The notes below the pieces were generated by a model. The model saw nothing but the letters and a program-made list of their open reading frames with translations. It was not told where the DNA came from and searched no databases. A DNA stretch of 64,000 nt from Paralichthys olivaceus (taxonomy: Eukaryota > Chordata > Actinopteri > Pleuronectiformes > Paralichthyidae). A program made the position numbers and the translations under genes. The number at the start of each line of letters is the position of its first letter. Position 1 is the first letter of the stretch. The stretch is taken from assembly GCF_024713975.1 (NCBI RefSeq), contig NC_091112.1, positions 3,165,001 through 3,229,000 of the forward strand, given 5' to 3'. This document shows, in pieces, positions 23,260 through 34,100 of this stretch.

Positions 23260-25990
23260 TTCCGCCTCTCACCTGAGACATGGGAGGTGACCGCAGACAT
23301 CACATCACATCAGGGACACGAAGCTCAGACTCAGTCTGAGGATCACACCGAACCCAACGTGCAGAGAGAGTCACACACGGGTCAGATGAGAGGAAGACGA
23401 TGAGTAAACAGACGAGAAATGAAGTCAGACGTTTGTGAAGAGGAAGAAGTTATAAAAAGCTCAAAGTGAAATCATCGAGGGGCTGTTCAAGTTAAAATGA
23501 CTGGAAATAAACTGCATTAGAAACATGTCCTGAGTTTAAATGGAAACTTTAACCAAAGCAAAATCTGAACAACATGATGAAATCCAACACAACAACACAT
23601 GAATAAATACTGTATCACCTTCAGTCTTTTTTTATTCTATTCTTTCAAGCCGCTGTGTGTATGTCTTTCCCTAACAGTGTTAATTATGCCTATGGTTAAT
23701 ATTTAATTACACAAAACAGTGAAAACCAAATGTCTTTGTCCCGGGGCTGTTGTCCTTAACTTATCAGAATCAGAATGGGTTTTTATTGCAAATGTAAAAT
23801 TTAGAATGTGCACCTCTATATTTGTTTTGTTTGGTTTTTTTTACGGTTACAAATGTAAATAATTAATTTTGCTTTGTGTTAATCTGGAGGAACGTTTTCA
23901 TGACTGAATAAAAAGATATTGAAGCATGTGCACACAAACTTTACTTTTCTATGTGTACGGACTTAATTTATCTACACAGCATTGTGTCATATTGACAGAT
24001 ACTTCTGGTTTTGCCCCCACCCTCTGTGTACACATCAGGATTGTGGAACAACACACAATTCCTCTCCTCTCCTTTGTCGGACAACAAGAAAGTTCATGTT
24101 ACCAAAGTGTCATTGTCTTCCACTGCGACTTTTTGTACGTACTGTTTGCAGGTGCTAAACTGTGAACTACGAGGAGTCACATGTAGATTCTTGTCAATTA
24201 GAATGTCGACACTGCAGCGGATGAAGCTTCACACGCTTGTCATCAAATCACAAATGTCAGCAACAACCCTGGAGCACACTGAAGAGAGGAGTGACTTTCC
24301 ATACTGCTTGAATCCTCGGTTTATTTTTAGTCTGTGAAAGAGTCAGTCTTTGTCATGTGTGTCATCATGTTTTCACCCATACCCCCCCCCCCCCCCACAT
24401 ACTGGAAAAAGTTGCATGATAACAAGAATAACATATTTTCTTCAGAAATAATTGTGATATAAGCTGCTGGGTAAAGCCGGGGGGGGGGCATCATAACCCT
24501 TCAAGAGGAAAATAAAATCTAGAAGTCTCATGACACAACAGAACAAAGTCATCTGTCTATTTTTATCCAGCTGATTTCAATCTGTCCGGTGTGTAACAAC
24601 TGTTTGGAGTCTCACAGAAGCAGGGACGTGGCTGCGGACTCCTTCAAACCACAAAGTGAGATCAAGAGCATAAAAAAGACGGACAGAAATCTGATCAGCT
24701 GATGAGTAAGAGAACATCTTTGCAGTGTTAGCAGCCTCAAGTGGTACAAAGATATAACTTTGTGGGGTTTTACAAAGTCAGGTTATCAATTATTGCCCGT
24801 AAATCACGCGCTGTAACATCCTCACTCCTCTCATTTGCTTGTTTGGATCTGGAAACATGAGATGAATGAATATGTTTGTGTGGAAACTGACATTTTTTTG
24901 CCAATTTTTCTTTTTTATATGAACTTTTAACAAACACATACTGAAAATCACATTTACATAATCTTATTAACAGTGAGTCTGTTTTTTATGCTTCTATAAT
25001 ATATATATATATATTTGTCTCTGGCATTCTCAAATATAAAAACTCTTTTTATCACATTCATGTACAACCAATCATTTATTCACACGTGACAAATGCCAAC
25101 CCTGTGAATTATTATTTATGAACTAAAACAAAAACAAATGAACTCTAATAATAAATAGAGTGTTTTATTAGATGTTTTAAATCCATCATGGCAGATTTAA
25201 TACACTGATAAAGAGGCAGATTTCTGAACATAATAAATTTGGCATTTGGTCTTTTTCAGCGCTTCATTACTACAAGTAGAGCGATAGGTTACGTATTCAT
25301 AAGCGGATAATGTTTAGTGCCAAATTGTGGAGGAACTATGGAAAACTGCAACACCATGAGAATCCAACAAACACCCACTGGAGCTCTGACACTGCCCACG
25401 CACAAGAAAATTCTTAAAGTAAAAACAAACCCTGTCAGTGTCTTGTTATTCGAGAACTGTACAATTTCAACATGTGTGAGTCTCAAACAGAAGCAGCGAT
25501 GCCGTCAAGCAGGTTCAATGAAAGCTGTGAGTCCATCACGCTGAAGTTCCTCTGAACCGAAAACACAATTCCAGAAAGAGACAATTGTGCAACTGATGCT
25601 CTGTTGCGTCATGTCTGGTAAGTGTCTGACAGCAGCAGTGGGTTGGACACATTAATGCTATAAATTGTTAATTGTCTACATTAGAAACACCGACACTTAT
25701 CTGCTTGTGCAAAATAGAAATATTTAAAATTTGTTTTACACATGTACGACCCAACAGTAAGTAAATTCAACAGTGTAACGAATATTAGAAGTAATCACCC
25801 CAGAAAATGGCTCCTTCTCACACTGATTCCTAAAAAACTCAAGAGACATTAACATTTCTACCCTCACTGTTTAGAATGTTAGCAAACATCACTGATCTTA
25901 TTCATGAGATAAAAAGATGGAAAACAAGAAGAAAACAGATTCAACAGATCTTCGGTGACGATACAATAAAGGACAGGACCTCGAGTGACT
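23260..25990. other. Spacer between pkhd1l1 promoter side and eny2 3' end
   Basis: No gene is recognised. A sequence at 23763-23800 (ATCAGAATCAGAATGGGTTTT and T-rich continuation) looks like the end of a LINE-type retroposon common in fish. Poly-C (about 24386-24398) and a G run (about 24479-24488) and a short TA repeat (about 25001-25013) are present. Open frames of up to 108 codons here show no similarity that I recognise and are not bounded by splice signals. Confidence 0.5.
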
Positions 25991-26004
25991 AAAATAGGCA
26001 TGAC

Positions 26005-26010
26005 TTTATT
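26005..26010 (-). terminator. eny2: Probable eny2 polyadenylation signal
   Basis: AATAAA on the minus strand, about 155 bases past the stop codon, in A/T-rich surroundings. It would give a 3' UTR of roughly 170-180 bases. Cleavage probably occurs near 25985-25990. Confidence 0.6.
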
Positions 26011-26162
26011 TTCATTTTTCCAAAACTGCTGCATAACAAACTAAAATCAATATGAAAACACACAATACAAAATAAAAACAACACCTCAGCAATGCTCACA
26101 ATGAGAACAAACAGTCTGACTTGTGGATTTACAGTGAGTAAAAAAATGTCTCGTCGTCTCAT

Positions 26163-27164
26163 TCACAAGGTTGCGTGTTGAGCCAGAAAAGCTCGGATTC
26201 TCTGCAGGAGCTCTTTCTTCACGCTGTCCGGTACAAGAGCTGCAGACAGGAGGGGAAAAAAATAAATAAATCATGTGAGCACGTCAGAGCAGTGACCGGG
26301 AAGATTTAAACATCTGTGTGATACAGTAGAAATCAACAGTCCTGCATTGAATAACTATTTATTCTTATATTGTGACATTGAAGAAAGACTTCTGGATTAG
26401 CAGAGAGTTCTATTACTCTTTTCGAGGGATTAATCATAACGTTATAATAATTATGCCCTCGGCCCTCGAGCAACACTCTCAAGTTTGGCATCTATAGAAA
26501 CGTAACACCAGAATAGAAGTACAAAGGGTTTAACCAAAGTTTGACTGCGTGGTGAAGTGATTTTCTGCGATTGTTTCTCTGCTGTCGCATTTGTAATATG
26601 AACATGTGAACTTCACCTCTTCCTTTTGGTGTGACTTCTGTGACCAGGTCCTCCACTGTCACATGCTCCAGGCCCTTTTCTCTGATCACATCTGGATACG
26701 AGACATACACAAGTGTATCCTTCTTAAATATTGACTTCCATTCATTGTGGACAGCCTAACCGAAACCTTATCCCATGACCAATTCATGCCTAACTAACTA
26801 ACTTTAACCCCCCCCCCCCCCACACACACACTTCACATGTCAGGGCTTACGGACACACGTTACTTCAATTGTATTAGATTCGGCTGCAACGCTGTTCACC
26901 CCTGAAACTCCTAAAGTGTTTAGTGGACTCAAACACTTAAACCCACCCGTCCATCAGCATGGTGGTGAGTAGATGATGAGTGCATTTTATTTTTTGGGGT
27001 CGAACTATCCCTGTGACCTAAACACTGAAACCTGTCTTCACCTTTAACTTAATGGTTTACGTCACAAACACACACACACACTCTCACACACTCTCACACA
27101 CACTCTCACACACTCTCACACACACTCTCACACACACTCTCTCTCTCTCACTCTCTCTCTCTCA

Positions 27165-27237
<73 letters not shown>

Positions 27238-27266
27238 ACACTCTCACACACACTCTCTCTCTCTCA

Positions 27267-27314
<48 letters not shown>

Positions 27315-27335
27315 CTCTCTCTCTCTCTCTCACAA

Positions 27336-27377
<42 letters not shown>

Positions 27378-27629
27378 CCTTTGCATTGTGCCTTCAGCTG
27401 ATCCTTCCATCCACACTCCACCAGCTTGGCCCTGAGCAACTCTTTCAACCTGCGGCCACACATTGATTAAACATCACATCACATCACATTACATTACACA
27501 CGCGCGGTGAACGAACAGTGACACGACAGAAGCTGAGGATCCTCCACAGACACAGACTCACCGCTCCCGCTCCCCCATCTCTATCAGCTTCTGGTTGATC
27601 GCAGCCCTCATCTGTGAGTCTTTGCTCAT
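26163..27629 (-). CDS. eny2: ENY2 transcription and export complex 2 subunit
   Basis: Complete gene, four coding exons: 27562-27629, 27379-27449, 26617-26691 and 26163-26239 (stop TGA at 26165-26163); 96 aa. ENY2 is a small helical nuclear protein shared by the SAGA deubiquitinase module (with USP22, ATXN7 and ATXN7L3) and by the TREX-2 mRNA export complex (with GANP), linking transcription with export. The sequence runs [77 protein letters not shown], very close to the human protein over its whole length. It begins at the MSK- position and so lacks the few extra residues of the human 101-aa form. The start has A at -3. The second coding intron starts with an extraordinary repeat (see below). 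The gene lies head-to-head with nudcd1 and tandem with pkhd1l1. Confidence 0.96.
26880..27015. repeat. Remnant of a dispersed teleost repeat
   Basis: In eny2 intron 2 the plus strand reads CCCACCCGTCCATCAGCATGG, then GTGAGTAGATGATGAG and finally TTTTGGGGTCGAACTATCCC. The canonical fish element ends in a very similar TTTTTGGGTGAACTATCCCTTTAA. A poly-C/CA stretch precedes it at 26809-26830. Only one end is clear. Confidence 0.5.
27063..27374. repeat. Compound CA/CT microsatellite adjoining an eny2 5' splice site
   Basis: About 310 bp of alternating blocks of (CA)n and (CT)n on the plus strand, with the purest CA run at about 27175-27230. On the transcribed (minus) strand it is UG/AG repeat RNA. 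It begins five bases inside the intron: the exon ends at 27379, the donor is GTAC, and the repeat follows at once. Long arrays such as this are unstable in length. A His/Thr-rich open frame across it is an artefact. Confidence 0.95.
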
Positions 27630-28110
27630 GGTCCGTTCAAACACAAATGGCGGCCGGTGTCGGTTCAGCTGCGACGAGCCGAAGAAGAAACCCAGGGAGC
27701 TGTTGTTTCGTCCAGGGAACAGTCAGAGAGACGCCGCCTTCACTAGCCGGGATGGATCAGCTGGGGGACACACTGTCCATTCGCGCGAGCGGACCGTGTG
27801 AAAACAATCGCGCGTCGATGGTTCCGCTTTTGGCCGCGGTGGCATCGCTTCAAACCAGAAACCGATTAACTGCGATGAATCTGGATTAATAACGACTTCA
27901 ATCTTATTTCGTTGTGTTTTTTTTGTTCGTAAAGGTTAAAATAATAATTAAAATCGAAGGGGGAGGAACCCCACTTCCCACGAGCAGGTCGAGTCCGCTG
28001 GGGAAATGGCTCCGTGTTGCACAAGCTGGTAAACAGCGTGTGTCCCGTCTCGTTCCCCGCTTCCTGTCCCGCCGCTCACCTGGGGACCAGCCGGCTCGTG
28101 CTCATCAGAC
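27630..28110. promoter_or_regulatory. Shared eny2/nudcd1 promoter region
   Basis: The two start codons, at 27629 (minus) and 28111 (plus), are only 481 bases apart and the genes diverge. The interval has many CpGs compared with its surroundings. At 27647-27654 there is ATGGCGGC preceded by CAA, close to the YY1 consensus AANATGGCGGC, 20 bases or so before the eny2 ATG, a usual place for functional YY1 sites. No TATA box is seen for either gene. Start sites of transcription cannot be placed. Confidence 0.65.
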
Positions 28111-31100
28111 ATGGCCGCCTCTAACTACTCCCTGAGAGTCAACAGAGAGCTGCTGGACCCCAGCTTCGAAAGCTACAGGTTGTCCCTGGACGCCATCCCC
28201 ACCTACAACGTGGAGCTGGATGCTGGTGAGAGAAACTCAGAGCACAGCTAGCGCGAGTGCTAGCTTAGCCCTGGTGCCAGACGTGACCGATTTAAAGGTC
28301 CAGCGTGGAAGATTGAGGTGAAAGGGAACTATTGGGAGACATTTTAATGTGGAATAATCCTCATGGTGTTTTCACGAGTTCGTTTCACCTAAATTATATG
28401 AATTGTAGTTTCCTTTACCCCAGAAAAGGCCCTTTATATTTAAATACTTTATATTTACATGGAGTGGACCCTCTCTACGGAGGCCGCCATGTTTTTTTAC
28501 AGTCCACCAGACCGGACAAACTAAACACCTTTCGAGTTTTTATGACAACTGAAGCTACCACAGGTTCTCTGTCATGTTTGGAAGTGGAGGGTGAGGTGAG
28601 GGGGTGTTCAGCTGCAACGTGAAACTTCAACACCAGATATCACAAAATTCTACACACTGTACCTTTAATGAAATACACACATGTTAACAGTATGTTGATG
28701 AACATGTGTAAAGTAACATGGAGACGCATGTAGCTGTGAGCCAGTGGATTTAAAATGAGGTGGACTGATGAAGGGGTCCCTAATAAAATGACCTGCTATG
28801 TTTACTCCATTAATCAATTAGTCAATGTGCAGTATTTTGAGTGGAAGCTATATCGATAGTATATTGAATATTTTGTGTTTCCAGCCTTATTGAAGTTCCT
28901 CTTTGTAAAACACGACAACATGACCTGAATATCTCCAGTGTGTGGGTCCTTGGTCGAACAATATTTGACATTAGAGGTCCTCACTTTTTGCTGTGGAAAA
29001 ATATTCGAATTTTCAGTCTTACCGACGTCTCACAGAGAAAACTGGTTTATTGTTTTATTGTTTAAACTATATTCAGACTAACTGATAATGACAATAATCA
29101 TTAGTTGCAGCCTTAGATTGAAATCATTATTGAAATCAATTATTGAAATAATGATTCAGATTCAGGCGACCTAATTGATCCCAAGGACGACAATTCATCG
29201 ATCCAATATGATACGTGTCAACAAACAAACCAACGTCAGCAGCACATCTAGATAATGATCATAATGCAAATATATAGTACTGTATATATACAGTGTACAT
29301 AACTTACATTGCTCAGTGAAGAACTTTATCAGCCCCAGTGTCTTTGACTTCACCACACAACACAAGACAAGCACATAAAGCTGGTGATAACAAAAGAATG
29401 CTCACTTATAACATTGTGTATCTCTGTTTTGTATAAAAAAACGGTTTCACTAATTGTAGGTTCAAATGTTGTTGACTAAAAACTGATGTCTTATCTAACA
29501 TGATACTTTTTCATTTGCATCCCAGTTGTGGAGGAAGTTAAGCTGAAGGATACTCAGTACACCCTGGAACACATGCGTGCCTTTGGCATGTACAATTACC
29601 TGCACTTAGATCCCTGGTATGAAGACAGCGTTTTGTTTGTGGACTGCAAAGGACGAGTTCTCAGTCTCACCGTCACTCTGGTAAGCTTCTAAATGCTCCC
29701 GGTTTTTCTTGATGGACCTTGTTCCTCGTAGGTATTTGACATATTTGTGTTGCAGCAACATGTGCGTGTATGTATTTTTAGTTTGTTGTTGTCACTATGG
29801 CCTTCAATATCCGTAAGGCAAATTCCTTTGTAGTTATTGTTCATGTCAAATGAAATGGTTATGACTGTGATGTTGTGGGAATATTGGTGCATCCGATGCA
29901 CCAGTAGGTGGTGATCAAATACTTGTGAAACAGCAGCATCAGCCAACAATGTATTTCTGGCAGGTGTTGTCAAGAGAATTAGTCTATTATCTATATCTAT
30001 TATTAACAAGCCAAATTATAATTTCAAAATCCCTTCCATTAATGAGGCTCATTAAAATCTACCTTACTTAGAATGTTCTTGCTTGAGATCATTTCAAGAC
30101 TGAGAACATTTAAAAAGAAAATCCTTTGTTCATCGTATGAATTTAGCACAGTGATAAAGTTTTGGATGAGCCGTCTGTGGGTAATCACAGTGTTATGTGC
30201 ATAAATGACTCTAAGTATTGATCCAGCTTTGTTACCCAGCACCAAGACACTGAGACGAGGAGCAAAATCAGCCCAATGACCTTTTCAACTGAGATCTCCT
30301 TAATGTCTAAGACATTAGCGACCATGATTAGAGATAATTGGTGTCACTTTGGTGTCTAAACTGGCCTGAATAATGGTCATCAGACTATAATCCTGTCCGG
30401 CTTTCAGTGGCGTCATTAAATGACTCTTTATGGAAATGTGTTGCTCAAATTCTAATTACAATCATCACATGGTAATTATCGTCCCTGGCAGGGCCCTTTG
30501 TGTACATTTGTGGGGAAGTGTCACCTTGCACATTGTGCAGATGTGGATCACTCTCTCTTTGGGCACTAACGGCAGCGATGGTGGAGAAAATGATCTCAAA
30601 GGTTGCATGATACATTACGGGCCGATATAATACACAGTGTCATGCACCATGGCAACAGCGCGGCAGCTGCTGTACAGTCCTTTTGATACACTGTTATTTC
30701 ACGCTGTGAGTAATTGATGCTCATGTGGTGGCATATCTGTCTATTACTAAGACCGAGAGTCGTGAATCACTGCCAGGTCACATGGGCGGCCACATGACAG
30801 TTGGTAACTTCTTCTCTTTGTGATGAGTCCATGTTGTTGAGGGTGTATGTTGTAGGAATCATCCTGCTGCTATTTTATAAAAACAACATTATGGTAATCA
30901 TCTTCCACTCAGTGTTTCTCATTTCAGGTTTTAATCGCAGAGTTTTTCTTTTGGGATTAAAGTGCCTGGTTTGAAATGAAGGAAGAAGTTCAAAGCTGCT
31001 CTGATGAAGTGTCTCTATTGGAGTCTTAGTGAGTCTTGACTGGACTGTTTAAAGAAAGTCATTTGGTTGGATGGGAGCTGTAACAGATACATGTCACCCA

Positions 31101-34100
31101 TTCTACATTAGTCTGCAAATATGTTAGGGAAGTTTTGTGTGTTTCTTGGCTAGTTAGATTACACATAAACAAACTTTTGGTGCAGGGACGAGGGATGAGT
31201 CAGGGAAGACCTCATTCGATTCTGGTGCAGCTCTTTAAAAAAAAAAAAAAAAAAACCATTGTGAGAGTATTTTTCAACATTTTCTCAGTTTTTTCACAGA
31301 ATTATGAAATTTGGTGCAGCTTGATTGTGCAGACTGAGTGTTGGGCCGTGGCTGACTGACATGTGTGTTGTAAATCCAGGACACTGCCCTCGGGAAGCCG
31401 AGAGAGATCTTCTGTACGACCGCTGAATCAAGCGAGTGTGAGAATCGTCTCTGTGCCTCCCTCAGCTTTACCTCCGCGACCTGGGCTGCTCTCTCTGACG
31501 GCACCGGCCGACTCTACCTCCTCCGCACCGGCAAGAGAGGAGATGGTTCCCATTCGAAGTGGGAAGTGAGTACATTAGCAAAAGACTCTGTTTTAAATAG
31601 TTTTGTGTGTTTGTATTATATAGAAATCTACCATAGAAAATAAAGTATATCAGAAGTGATAATTCATTACCTTTTAGTGACCTCTGACTTAACTCTCTCA
31701 AAAATCCAAAGGCAAGTAGCCAAACAGACATTCTGTCTGAGGCATGTCTCCGTGTAATCCTGTAATAGCAGTGCTGGTTGTCAACTGCTTTATTTGTTTG
31801 ACACCATAATTTGATAGCAGTGTTCTTGTAATGCCATTTGCTCATTCCTGAGCACTGGGGGGAATGTGCAGGTGTTTTGAATGTCAATGAATGTCTACAA
31901 ACATAGTTACAAAGAGTAAATTATGTTCTTGTATCGGAAGAGTCCAATTATTCTACAGAAAAAAACCTCAAAAGCATTTTTGGACAGTTATGTAAATTCA
32001 AGCCTCAGAAGCAGTTTGAGAAAAAAGCTCAGACGGCCGTTGGTAATTGGCTTGTAGTAGTGAGGAATGTTTTTTATAGGACGGGTCTTTGTGCACTTTA
32101 TCCTGTTAACAAGCAGGCAATGGGGATTGGTTACAACTGAGAGTTCACTCCTGTGAACAAGCACACTCCATGTTATTCTAAAAGCCAAGTTCAAGACTGG
32201 AATTCGTAATGAAGATTTAATTAGTATTTGAATTTGTAAAGAAGATTTAAGCCACTCTGCCTCCACATGAGCTTTTCTTCATTTTATTTCGGCATTTTCC
32301 CCATTATCAACAGTAATCCTGCAAAAAATGACTGTATTTGCTGCGTCTGTGTCTGTAGCCATTGTTCAGTGAAGACCTGGGGGAACCTTTCACCATCCTC
32401 CACAGTGTCTCACATGTCCAGGCTGGACTCCACTCCATGGAGGTCCTGCTGCTCCGCATCCAGAAAGACCTGCAGGACACCAAGGGAAGTGGATACTCGG
32501 TGTCTCTGGAGTGGCTCACAGTCGCCAACGCTGCAGCACAGGGTGGGTGGTGCAGTGTTTATAAGAAAAGTCTGACATAAACAGTTCTGAGTCAGGGTAT
32601 AAATGTCTGTACTTATCTTACTTTTGGGTATTTTCATTGTTTTTATATCGAGTAGAACACAGATATCCTCATTAATTAATAAATTAACACATACAAGGAA
32701 GTAAGTTTGACTTTAATTATCATGTCCCACATGAGATTAGTGTAAGCAAACATTGGTGAGAAGGATTTTCATTGAAGTTCTGAGCACGTGGTGCTAAAGA
32801 CGGACACTCTGACTAATGAGTCAAAGATGAAGTAGACAAATACAAAAACAGAAGCAGCCTTTTGAGACTCCCCTCCTCATTTAGTCAGATTTAAAGATGC
32901 AGCATTTTGATTTCTGCGAGCCGGAGAAACCTCTTTTGTTTGTTGTCTCAATAATATACAAAGAAAATGGTGTAAAAAAATAAACTACTGTCAGGGTAAA
33001 ATCCTCTCAAGTGGTATATGAGCTTTAGTAACAATAACTTCACAAGATCGTGCTATAGCACAGTTTGATTTATAGAACATTTGATTTATAAAACAGACGC
33101 ACATTATGCACAACTTGATGTCATTTGAGAAGCAAAATCCTAAACACAGTATTTTCATAAAAGCTGGTATGACGGGTAGATTTTGTTCATTGAGACAATT
33201 CCTGTGAAAAGCTGTATGAAGATAGAATAAAAATTCATATATTGACTGGAAGGCAGTTAAAACCTTTGCTCATTGTGTAAGGAGTGATGGGAATCCAGTG
33301 AAATAACTCTGACATGAGGGTTGATGCTGTTTCTCCTGCTCACTGTCAGAGTTTAATAGAAAACAAAATTACATTCCTGGTTCTCATAACCGTATCATTT
33401 GGTTTCCACATGCAGGTCAGGAGAAGAAGTATGAGGTGAGGAAGAGGAGAGTCCTTCGGGGGAAGTCGGTGCCTCACTACGCAGCTGTGGAGCCGCAGGG
33501 GAAGGGACTCATGGTGGCCTCGGAAAAACCGTTTGTCTTCACGCACGTGGACGGTTGTGCTGTGGAGCAGAACGACTCGGAGCCCATGGAGGTGGAGAAG
33601 ACAGGTGGGTCAGAGGTGCTTCTGGGAAATACTGCCAGTCAGTACAATAGTAGAAAGTTATTAGTGTGACTAAAGACGAAACAGCTCAGCCACATATTTT
33701 TAAATAATTGTTATCTACTACTACCTGTTGTTTTTCCATGTTAGAGATAACAGCAGATAACTGTGTTTTTAAAATACTACTATACTTCTTCCTGAGCATT
33801 CTGTCCGCGTTCTGGGGGTTTTAGAGAATATCCAGAAATAATATATATGTAATATATATAAATATTTTATTGTGTGAATTGCTTTTTAGCCAAATTAGTC
33901 ATTTTACAGCTGCAGAAATACTTTGTCCTTTTATCAAATGAGGCGAAAGGATCAAGAACATGACAAAGAGTCATTACTAGTTTAATGTTATGTGTCAGTA
34001 AAATTTCAGAAATCAGAGTTTATTGCTCGTGGAACGAGAGAGTTTTTACTTTTATTGCACAGTCGTAAATCTCCCGGCCTGAAGGAAGGGTTTCAAACTA

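Noticed and set aside
23449..23460. TATAAA-type sequence on the plus strand as a promoter
   Set aside because: No plus-strand exon follows it; pkhd1l1 is on the other strand.
27052..27463. His/Thr/Leu-Ser and Val-Cys/Glu-Arg repeat proteins on both strands
   Set aside because: Pure translation of the CA/CT microsatellite.
27470..27500. ACATC/ACATT direct repeats as a CRISPR-like array
   Set aside because: Units of five bases without spacers; a simple microsatellite in a vertebrate intron.
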